Below are positions 54,128 to 61,405 of a stretch of 64,000 nucleotides of DNA, piece after piece. A program made the position numbers and the translations under genes. Under the pieces are notes generated by a model that did not search any database, was not told where the DNA came from, and saw only the letters and a program-made list of their open reading frames with translations. This DNA comes from Desulfocapsa sp050291935 (GTDB taxonomy: Bacteria; Desulfobacterota; Desulfobulbia; Desulfobulbales; Desulfocapsaceae): assembly GCA_050291935.1 (NCBI GenBank), contig JBNKKR010000009.1:38998-102997 (forward strand). Reading direction: 5' to 3'. The first letter of the stretch is position 1; each line of letters opens with the position of its first letter.

Positions 54128-55441
54128 ATGCCCCCCCAATTTTCTCCACCCAAACTCTTAATTAGCAATGTCGACCTCATCACAAACGGTGACACCCCCA
54201 TGGTTCCCAATCAATGGCTGCTCTGTGAAGGCGAACAGATCCACTCCTTTGGCCCCATGGAAGAGATGGGTACTATTCAAGCAGCACAGCATATTGACGC
54301 TGCGGGAAAGCTTCTTATGCCTGGGCTTATCAATGGACATGCACACTCTGCCATGACCTTGTTTAGGGGGTTTGCCGACGATTTACCACTCCAACAGTGG
54401 CTTAACGACTATATTTTCCCGGCAGAATCTGCAAACGTAAGCCCTGAAATGGTATATTGGTGTACAAAACTTGCTGCCATGGAGATGATTCTCTCGGGGA
54501 CAACCACCGTGGCCGATGGCTATTTTTATGAAGAACAGACGGCACGTGCGTTACTGGATACTGGTATGCGTTGCGTTCCCGCCCAAGGGATAATCGATTT
54601 CCCGGCACCTGGCGTCCCAGATCCCAAAAAGAATATAGCACATGCTGAAATATTCCTGCAAAACTGGACAAATACAAAGAGCAGAATCAGGCCGGCACTC
54701 TTTGCCCATTCCCCATACACCTGTTCTCCTCAAACCCTGCAACGAGCCAAGGATCTTGCCAACCAATATAACACCTCATTCTTTATCCATGCGGCTGAAA
54801 CCAAGGCGGAACAACAGCACCTTATGGAACCACATGGCGATAGCCCCATCCAACATCTGGACGCCTTAGGAATCCTTGATAGTAGCACCATCCTAATCCA
54901 TTGTGTGTGGTTAAGCGATGCTGACCGGGAAATTATCAGCAAAAACAACAGCGGCATTATTATCTGCCCTCACTCCCACGCAAAACTTGCTTCCGGAATG
55001 GCAGAAGTGGACAAAATGATAGAGCAAAATATCCGCATCGGCCTTGGTACAGATAGCTGTGCAAGCAATAACCATCTCGATATGTTTCTTGAGATGGATC
55101 TGCTGGCAAAGGGACAAAAACTACGGACATTAGATGCCACCACCCTTTCGGCCCAACAGGCACTTGCGGCTGCTACCAACGGCGACATTCTGGGCATAAA
55201 AAATCTTGGGACAATAGCCAAAGGACACAAGGCTGATTTTATCCTGCTGGATATGCAAAATCCCCATCTCACCCCCTGCTATTCGCACGACTTCCTCACC
55301 TATAACGCAAACGGCGCAGATGTGGATACGGTTGTGATCGACGGGGAAATCATACTTCAATCAAGAAAATTTACCAAACTGGACGTCCAAGAATGCGTAT
55401 CCAATGTACGCCGACTGGCACAATCCCTTTATGCAATATAG
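54128..55441 (+). CDS. MtaD/SsnA-family amidohydrolase (5'-MTA/SAH deaminase type)
   Basis: The 437-residue metal-dependent hydrolase has NGHAHSAMTLFRGFADDLPL (first two metal-binding His), FIHAAETKAEQQ, LIHCVWLSDADREI and GLGTDSCASNNHLDM with the catalytic Asp. These match MTA/SAH deaminases, which convert S-adenosylhomocysteine or methylthioadenosine to inosyl forms, though chlorohydrolase-like relatives exist. A second SAH-consuming enzyme (ahcY) is in the window. It is followed by a terminator-like hairpin before the Roadblock genes. Confidence 0.85.
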   Translation: MPPQFSPPKLLISNVDLITNGDTPMVPNQWLLCEGEQIHSFGPMEEMGTIQAAQHIDAAGKLLMPGLINGHAHSAMTLFRGFADDLPLQQWLNDYIFPAESANVSPEMVYWCTKLAAMEMILSGTTTVADGYFYEEQTARALLDTGMRCVPAQGIIDFPAPGVPDPKKNIAHAEIFLQNWTNTKSRIRPALFAHSPYTCSPQTLQRAKDLANQYNTSFFIHAAETKAEQQHLMEPHGDSPIQHLDALGILDSSTILIHCVWLSDADREIISKNNSGIIICPHSHAKLASGMAEVDKMIEQNIRIGLGTDSCASNNHLDMFLEMDLLAKGQKLRTLDATTLSAQQALAAATNGDILGIKNLGTIAKGHKADFILLDMQNPHLTPCYSHDFLTYNANGADVDTVVIDGEIILQSRKFTKLDVQECVSNVRRLAQSLYAI

Positions 55442-55514
55442 ACAATGATTGCTTACGATACTCTAGCGATTAGGCGGCGCAAATTTATGCCCGTTAGCAT
55501 AGAATCCACTCTTC

Positions 55515-55538
55515 AAAAATCTGCTGGATTTTTTTCTT
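55515..55538 (+). terminator. Terminator-like hairpin after the amidohydrolase gene
   Basis: AAAAATC (55515-55521) pairs with GATTTTT (55527-55533) around a 5-base loop and continues into a T-rich tract. The stem is short. Confidence 0.45.
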
Positions 55539-55550
55539 TTCAATTTCAGT

Positions 55551-55610
55551 TTCAATTATGTATTTTCTTTTTCAATTACGTACTTCATTTCTCGATTGTG
55601 TATTTTACTT
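55551..55610. repeat. Three 20-bp tandem direct repeats upstream of the Roadblock genes
   Basis: TTCAATTATGTATTTTCTTT (55551-55570), TTCAATTACGTACTTCATTT (55571-55590) and CTCGATTGTGTATTTTACTT (55591-55610) are three imperfect copies with a period of exactly 20 bp (16/20, 15/20 and 13/20 pairwise). A 20-bp spacing puts them close to the same DNA face, which suits a repeated regulator site. The function is inferred. Confidence 0.5.
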
Positions 55611-55676
55611 TCCATCGATTTATGCTACGGTGTAGCCTGTGATTTTCTATTTAAGTCTCACATGCAGGAGTTAACA

Positions 55677-56291
55677 ATGAATTGTACAGCGGTCCTTGAT
55701 GATCTTATCGAAAGCCTTCCCGACATTTACGGCGGTTTTATCTGTAGTGCCGATCATGGGATTATAGCGAGTAAAATAAAGGTCATCGCCACTGACCGTG
55801 ACGCACTACGAATTTTTTCAAAGGTGGAAAAACTTTCTACCCAGGCTGCCAAATTTTATACTTCCATTAGCAAAATTGAATTTCGTTTCGGAGCAACTAT
55901 TCTACGTGCATACCCAATCAACAGGCACCATTGGTTATTTTTGACCCATGCCACCCAAATATCACCGGCAAGGGTAAAAATGGTTGTTGCCATGGCTATG
56001 AATTCCCTAAAAGAAGTGTGTACGAATGGTACATCAGCAGTTGATCCAATCCAACACCCTGAAAAGATAGAAAAGGTAGCAAAATCTGAACCAACAACCG
56101 TGCAAAGAAGTGATATAGAAAAATTATTACGAGCAGATACTGGGTTACAAGAGGCAATACTTACCATCAATAAAGCAATGTATAAAGTGGTCGGCCCCAT
56201 AGGAGAAATTATGGTTGAAGAGGCACTTTTAGCATGGAGTCGAGTGGAAACCCCATCGCAGCAATCCCTTAGTAATTTTTTCCATTTTTAG
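55677..56291 (+). CDS. Roadblock/LC7-like protein with C-terminal helical extension
   Basis: This 204-residue protein starts at ATG 55677, 7 bases after GCAGGAG. Residues about 1-110 resemble the Roadblock/LC7 fold: LDDLIESLPDIYGGFICSAD, then IIASKI and a beta-helix pattern ending in VVAMAMNSLKEV. A linker follows, then a helical region (about 140-204) with VVGPIGEIMVEEALL, similar to short tails seen in DUF8082-type proteins. Roadblock domains bind small GTPases or form signalling dimers. No Ras-like GTPase lies nearby. It is the first of four consecutive plus-strand genes to 58403. Confidence 0.65.
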   Translation: MNCTAVLDDLIESLPDIYGGFICSADHGIIASKIKVIATDRDALRIFSKVEKLSTQAAKFYTSISKIEFRFGATILRAYPINRHHWLFLTHATQISPARVKMVVAMAMNSLKEVCTNGTSAVDPIQHPEKIEKVAKSEPTTVQRSDIEKLLRADTGLQEAILTINKAMYKVVGPIGEIMVEEALLAWSRVETPSQQSLSNFFHF

Positions 56292-56374
56292 AAAATGAGT
56301 TTGACAGCGACGTCCAATTCAATACGTTTAGGGAACATTACAGCGGATAGATACAATAGTGAGACAGTGATTCA

Positions 56375-56716
56375 ATGGCTACCATCAAAGATTTTAAAAA
56401 AATTGCTCTTTTAGAAGGCATAACGGGCTACATTTTAGTAAAAAAAAATGGCCCCGTTCTTGCCTCAAACTCTGAACATACTGCCACCTTGGCCCCGCTT
56501 ATCCAACAGGCGGTGATCAGCGGCCAATCGCTGGAAAGTCCCCTGACGTCAAAACCTTGTACGTATATCAGTGTTGAAGACGGCAGTGGGGAAACATTGA
56601 CTATTATCCCACTTGGGAGTATCTTCCTTGGGGTTACCCAAAATAACGATTATGACCACAATCAACTTATGGAAAGTGTATTTACTTTCTTACAAGGTTT
56701 ACCGCAAAATTCGTAA
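56375..56716 (+). CDS. Small Roadblock/LC7-like protein
   Basis: This 113-residue protein has the Roadblock topology: an N-terminal helix (ATIKDFKKIALLEGI), beta strands GYILVKKNGPVLAS and CTYISVEDGSGETLTIIPL, and a C-terminal helix QLMESVFTFLQGL. It could pair with the 204-residue Roadblock-like protein. A second start is not evident. The next gene begins 43 bp downstream. Confidence 0.6.
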   Translation: MATIKDFKKIALLEGITGYILVKKNGPVLASNSEHTATLAPLIQQAVISGQSLESPLTSKPCTYISVEDGSGETLTIIPLGSIFLGVTQNNDYDHNQLMESVFTFLQGLPQNS

Positions 56717-56759
56717 AACAGGTCTGTTGACCTTTCTGGTGCTGTGAAAGGGGGGCTCA

Positions 56760-57368
56760 ATGCTACGACATAGCAGAACAAACAAACGTCGCCTTATCTG
56801 CATCCTGTTCATTCTTCCGGTTCTACTTTGTGCAGGACGGACGTATGCAGAAGAGCAATTGGATGCTTTTGACCAACAAGTCTTGGAATGGACAAAAAGT
56901 TGTGTTAATGAAGTGGAAAAACAATTTGAGCTCTTTTTGGTTTCAGGAGTACTCACAACAGGTCAACTTTTTGATACCTTTTACATTCCCATCCCCAATA
57001 CAACGCCTCAAAAATATCACACCCAATATGACGGATACACCGATGAAGCAATCCGTCCCATTATTGATAAGTATATGCAAAAGAGTGACCGTATCGCCTT
57101 TGTCGTGGTTGTTGATCGTAATGGCTACTTGCCAACCCACAATACCCGGTATACGCAACCAATAACCGGCGACCAGGACCATGATACCAAGTGGAATAGA
57201 ACAAAGCGAATCTTCAATGATACCACTGGACTCGCAGCAGCAAAAAACACAGAAATATTTCTTTTGCAAAAATACAGCCGTGATAGTGGTGAAATTATGA
57301 AAGATCTCTCCATCCCAATTCACGTTAACGGACGTCATTGGGGTGCCGTACGGATCGGCTATAAGTAA
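56760..57368 (+). CDS. Secreted free-standing Cache-like sensor domain
   Basis: The 202-residue protein has a signal peptide (basic RTNKRR, hydrophobic 12-26, cleavage likely after RTYA near residue 30) and no transmembrane helix. The mature part is a Cache-type ligand-binding domain with NGYLPTHNTRY, NRTKRIFND, YSRDSGEIMKDLSIPI and GRHWGAVRIGYK. It is paralogous to the periplasmic part of the next gene, matching it at each of these motifs. It has no output module. It probably acts in the periplasm as a ligand binder or modulator. Confidence 0.75.
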   Translation: MLRHSRTNKRRLICILFILPVLLCAGRTYAEEQLDAFDQQVLEWTKSCVNEVEKQFELFLVSGVLTTGQLFDTFYIPIPNTTPQKYHTQYDGYTDEAIRPIIDKYMQKSDRIAFVVVVDRNGYLPTHNTRYTQPITGDQDHDTKWNRTKRIFNDTTGLAAAKNTEIFLLQKYSRDSGEIMKDLSIPIHVNGRHWGAVRIGYK

Positions 57369-57437
57369 CCAACACTGCGTGGCCATAACACACTCAAACT
57401 AATTCTGATACCTCTACATATCTGAAGGAGAAATAGC

Positions 57438-58403
57438 ATGCCTGGAATAAAATCAAGTATCAGTGCCAAAACCACCTTTAGTGTCAACATTGTGTTGGTT
57501 CTCTTTCTTCTGGTCGGTGGATTTGGCATTCGATACTATCAACAATCTCATTTTAATCAATTGGTGGCCATGGAAGAGGCCGCCATTGCTGATGAGCTAC
57601 TAAAACGTGGCGCTATTCTCTCTCAGATTGGCGCCAGAGCGGTGGCACAAATTATAGAGGAGGCCGTAGATAACACGTCGTACAGCATTACAGATTTTTT
57701 TGATACGGAGTATCAGGAGATACCAGGCTTTGATCCCCCAAAATTCCATACAAAAGTTGATTCTTATATGGATAAAGCGATCCTGGCAGTTGAAGATGAG
57801 TTCTTAAAAGACTCAGACGTGGTATTTGCAGTGGCGGTGGATGTGAACGGCTATTTACCGACCCATAATACCAAATACCAACAAGCTCCCACAGGAGATA
57901 AGGAAAAAGATATCAGTCGCAACCGGACAAAACGAATCTTCAACGATCCCATAGGAATTAAAGCGGCCCAAAATAAACAAGAAGGCTTTCGACAGATCTA
58001 CAATCGTGATACGAGTGAAACCATGTGGGACGTATCCTCTCCCATAATCGTCAAAGGAAAACATTGGGGCGGTTTTCGTATTGGCTTGTCCATGGAAAAT
58101 ATCAAAAAAACCAACGCTCTTTTCAGGGCAGAAACCGATACCGTCCGTAACGATTTTCAACTCACCCTCCTTGGCCTAATGGCCGTTATTTTATTCGTTT
58201 CAACGGTAGCCGTATTTCTCACTATCTCAGCGGTATTAAAGCCTCTTAGAAAGCTGACCAAATCTGCCAATCAACTGGCAGACGGACAACTTGACAATGA
58301 AATCAAAAGAAAGGGCAGTGATGAATTGGCACAACTGGCAGATGTATTGGAACGTCTGCGCATAAGTTTAAAAAAATCCATGCAGATGTTACGAAAACGT
58401 TAG
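57438..58403 (+). CDS. Membrane Cache-HAMP protein without an output domain
   Basis: The 321-residue protein has a transmembrane helix at about 14-33, a periplasmic Cache domain (about 40-225) with NGYLPTHNTKY, NRTKRIFND, YNRDTSETMWDVSSPI and GKHWGGFRIGLS, a second transmembrane helix (about 238-262) and a HAMP domain (about 263-315) containing LTKSANQLADGQLDNEI. It stops about ten residues after HAMP with no MCP, kinase or GGDEF module. Its stop codon is adjacent to a foldback hairpin. The start ATG follows AAGGAGAAAT. Confidence 0.85.
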   Translation: MPGIKSSISAKTTFSVNIVLVLFLLVGGFGIRYYQQSHFNQLVAMEEAAIADELLKRGAILSQIGARAVAQIIEEAVDNTSYSITDFFDTEYQEIPGFDPPKFHTKVDSYMDKAILAVEDEFLKDSDVVFAVAVDVNGYLPTHNTKYQQAPTGDKEKDISRNRTKRIFNDPIGIKAAQNKQEGFRQIYNRDTSETMWDVSSPIIVKGKHWGGFRIGLSMENIKKTNALFRAETDTVRNDFQLTLLGLMAVILFVSTVAVFLTISAVLKPLRKLTKSANQLADGQLDNEIKRKGSDELAQLADVLERLRISLKKSMQMLRKR

Positions 58404-58476
58404 AAGCTTGTCCGAGAATAGCATTTTTTCCAAAATAACAAAGAGTTGAAAAAAACTCATTCTCGGAAAACATCTT
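58401..58476. repeat. Foldback element, copy 2, in a convergent intergenic region
   Basis: TGTCCGAGAAT (58409-58419) pairs with ATTCTCGGA (58459-58467), extended by AAG/CTT ends (58404-58406 and 58474-58476) and A/T-rich inner arms. The inner block 58431-58448 is the reverse complement of CAACTCTTCGTTGTTTTG in copy 1 with 16 of 18 matches, so this copy is inverted and shorter. It lies between the convergent Cache-HAMP and sortase genes and overlaps the stop codons. Confidence 0.7.
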
Positions 58477-59050
58477 AGCTATCAGTTGCGCCGTCTCCAA
58501 AAACGACGTACCTTAAGTTGCCACCGGGCAGAAGTGCATCGAAGGGATAACAGGTAATCAAGGTTAAGGTTGGGTTATCAGTATCGTAAAAGTATAAATT
58601 CTCCGCCTTTTCAATGAGCATTTCACGTATTGTAAAACGATGTATCGTCCCATCCATCACCTGCAACGTAAGCAGATCGCCCTGCTGCAAGTCCCGCAAA
58701 AAATGAAAGCTGGTATCCCGGTGGCCTGCCAAAATACAGTTGCCTTTTGTTTGCGTAAGGTTACTGTTTGGAAGATGTCCCGGGCCAAAGGCCAATACCT
58801 CGCCGCTTTCCCCTTCAAGGACAATCTGATCAATCCCCATACCATCAACCTGCAACCTCGCTACCGGCCAGGTATCCGCCCAAGGCCATGGTTTTGTATG
58901 ATCACCCGTTCGCAAGGTCTCTTCCCAGGCATGCCGAAGCAACAGTTGAGCAATCACCGCCTTTGTTTTAAGCCAGCAACCGTCAGAAAGGAGAAAACTG
59001 CCGGCAGCAAACAAAACAAAGACGGGAATCCGTAAAAGCTTTATTGACAT
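58475..59050 (-). CDS. Class GN (marine proteobacterial) sortase
   Basis: This 191-residue protein has an N-terminal anchor helix and the sortase core: GNCILAGHRDTSFHFLRDL (catalytic His), LTLITCYPFDALLPGG (catalytic Cys) and NLRYVVFG (catalytic Arg). The start at 59050 has GGAG just upstream; an ATG at 59065 is in frame. Class GN sortases usually sit next to a single VIT/VWA target gene, as here (10-bp overlap). Their activity is on the periplasmic face. The target's sorting signal is weak, see the next entry. Confidence 0.92.
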   Translation of the reverse strand: MSIKLLRIPVFVLFAAGSFLLSDGCWLKTKAVIAQLLLRHAWEETLRTGDHTKPWPWADTWPVARLQVDGMGIDQIVLEGESGEVLAFGPGHLPNSNLTQTKGNCILAGHRDTSFHFLRDLQQGDLLTLQVMDGTIHRFTIREMLIEKAENLYFYDTDNPTLTLITCYPFDALLPGGNLRYVVFGDGATDS

Positions 59051-61158
59051 GCGCCACTCCTGCATGCAACTTGTCGCAGCCAGAGCGCAAGGAGAAGCAA
59101 CAGCAAGCCCAACACCATTTGTAACGGTGCCGAAGTTGCAGTCTTTGCACTCCCCGCATAGACTTTGCTAGTTTGCTGCCATCCTGCGGGCAAATGGGGA
59201 GCTACCTGGGCTTTTTTAAGATCTGTTGCAGGTGGCCTGGTAACCATCTGCTCAACGGCCACAAGACTTGTATATTTCGAGAGCAGGTGGTAACTAAGAG
59301 CAGTATCTAAAACCCTATCTCGTACCTCCTGCTCACTTACTCCTTTTGCCCTGCTATCCATTATATGCCTGATTTTCTTTCTTGCCCAAAGGGACGCAAC
59401 CCCGGGACGCTTCGCACTCTTTTGCACATCGATATCCTGCAACCATTTCTTTCCCAAAACCTTTCCACTAACTTGCAAATCGGTAATTCCAGACTCCGCT
59501 TTAACAGAAACAAGTAACGGTTCTCCCTGATACAGATCAGGAATGGGCGATGGGTAATAGACAAGCTCTTTTCCATCTTTAGCCTGTAAACTAATATTGG
59601 TCATTGCCGGATGTTCCAGCTTATTAAAAAGCAGACTCATTTTCTGCTGCACTTCACTTGTTTTACCGATATAGGTAAAGCTCCCACGACCAATTGTGGC
59701 AGCCCGTGACATAAAAAATGAATTGGGTGCCGAACCTATTCCCACGGTAAACAGCCTCGAATCCCCAAGCCGAGATTCTATCAAATGAAAGAGCGCAACC
59801 TCATTGCCCACACTTCCATCGGTTAAAAATATCACTTGCCTAATACGTTCGTGGTTCTTTTTCCCATCCAACGCCAAATCCAAAGCTGGGGCCATCTCGG
59901 TACCACCATTGGCGGCCAAAGCACGCACAAAACGAATCGCTTCTTCCTTATGCACGCTATCGCCCTTTTGGGCATCAGAAAACAATTTACTGGTATGTGA
60001 ATTAAACTCAATCACATTAAATCTATCCTGCTCACTCAGTCTTGAAATTGCGAGGATCAATGCTTCTTTCGCCTGAATAATTGAAGGCCCTGCCATGGAA
60101 CCTGAGGTATCCAGGATAAAAATCAATTCTCTCGCCGGTGAAGTAGAATCATCTCCTAAAGTTGGTGGTGTCAACATCAGCAATTGATACATATCACCAT
60201 CCTTTTGCTCGCTAAAAAGGGCAGCCTTGGGACTTGCGAATTTTTCCGCTTCCCATTCGAGAACAAAATCCCGATCCGCCTTCACTTCACCCGTAAAACA
60301 GATATGTTTCACCGATTCGTCTTCCTTTTCCACACGAATCCCATGATACAGACTGCTAAGACGCGCCACTGGAAAACCTGCCGCAAGCTCAACCATAAGT
60401 TGTATGGAATTCTCAGGCGTCATTTGTCCACCATCCACTGGAGGAGTAATCCGCGAAGCATCGGGAACCTGATCAGTATCCATGGCCCATCCATCACCGC
60501 TAAAAACAACTTTTTCACCACTATCACTACCTTTCAGTGGATTGCCAGGAATATACCGTGGCTCCACCACCATGGGAAAACGTAGGGAAAAAATATCATC
60601 TGCTAAGGCCACCATCTGTGAATATCCAATTTCAATTTCCACTTCTTCCCCAGGGCCAATATTGGCAACGGCGATGGTGAAAATATTGGGCCGTTCCTGG
60701 GCCAAAAGCGACGCTTTTTTGCCAGCTGCCTTTGCCTGTGTATACACCTTTTTGGCCTCCTCTCGTTCTTTAATCTCCCCAACAATCACCCGTTCACCAA
60801 TTATCATTCGTAATTGGTCCACAGCGGACTCATCTGGCAACGGGAAAACGTATATTCCTTCTTGCCAGTCTTCGGCATTATTGACAAATCGTTGGCGCAA
60901 CGTGGTTCGTGCCGTCATCCCTGTCACTGCTATCTCTACTTTTTGCGAGAGATGGGGAGCTGCAACCATTGATTCACCATTTTCACCCACATTTTTAAAC
61001 AACAGTTCTCCCTGTCGTACTTCTTCCGGTAACCCTGCCGCACTGGTATCCACAACCATTGCAAAACTGACAAGAACTATCATGCAGGCAACATACAAAA
61101 ACAGTAATAGATTGCCTGGATCCAGATGCGTCTTTGAAAGAAGATTTTTATTTCTCAT
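59041..61158 (-). CDS. VIT/VWA-domain sortase target protein
   Basis: The 705-residue exported protein has an N-terminal signal anchor (about 14-35), a VIT domain with MIIGERVIVGEIKEREEAKKVY (in two parts), a VWA domain with the MIDAS motif FILDTSGSMAG, and a C-terminal hydrophobic helix ending in Arg/Gln-rich residues. It matches the 'marine sortase target' family. The expected LPxTAT signal reads SAKTATSAP before the helix. It overlaps the sortase gene. It may form a surface or periplasmic binding protein; the partner is unknown. Confidence 0.9.
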   Translation of the reverse strand: MRNKNLLSKTHLDPGNLLLFLYVACMIVLVSFAMVVDTSAAGLPEEVRQGELLFKNVGENGESMVAAPHLSQKVEIAVTGMTARTTLRQRFVNNAEDWQEGIYVFPLPDESAVDQLRMIIGERVIVGEIKEREEAKKVYTQAKAAGKKASLLAQERPNIFTIAVANIGPGEEVEIEIGYSQMVALADDIFSLRFPMVVEPRYIPGNPLKGSDSGEKVVFSGDGWAMDTDQVPDASRITPPVDGGQMTPENSIQLMVELAAGFPVARLSSLYHGIRVEKEDESVKHICFTGEVKADRDFVLEWEAEKFASPKAALFSEQKDGDMYQLLMLTPPTLGDDSTSPARELIFILDTSGSMAGPSIIQAKEALILAISRLSEQDRFNVIEFNSHTSKLFSDAQKGDSVHKEEAIRFVRALAANGGTEMAPALDLALDGKKNHERIRQVIFLTDGSVGNEVALFHLIESRLGDSRLFTVGIGSAPNSFFMSRAATIGRGSFTYIGKTSEVQQKMSLLFNKLEHPAMTNISLQAKDGKELVYYPSPIPDLYQGEPLLVSVKAESGITDLQVSGKVLGKKWLQDIDVQKSAKRPGVASLWARKKIRHIMDSRAKGVSEQEVRDRVLDTALSYHLLSKYTSLVAVEQMVTRPPATDLKKAQVAPHLPAGWQQTSKVYAGSAKTATSAPLQMVLGLLLLLLALWLRQVACRSGACQ

Positions 61159-61405
61159 TTTTCTCTCCGTTGTTTTAAGTGGATATTGTCCTATTTATTT
61201 GCATCTCAATAAACTCTGTGACAATGACAAAGCAGAGAAACAATAATGACAACAAAGAGGTCAATAATGACTAATTATGACATGGCCCACAAATGGCGGC
61301 AGCTCCATCTGTTTCTTCCAATGCTATTTCCCTTTCAAGAACAATTTATGCTATCATTAACACGGGTATTTTTTGACGACTCGGACCATGGAATGAGAGT
61401 GATGT

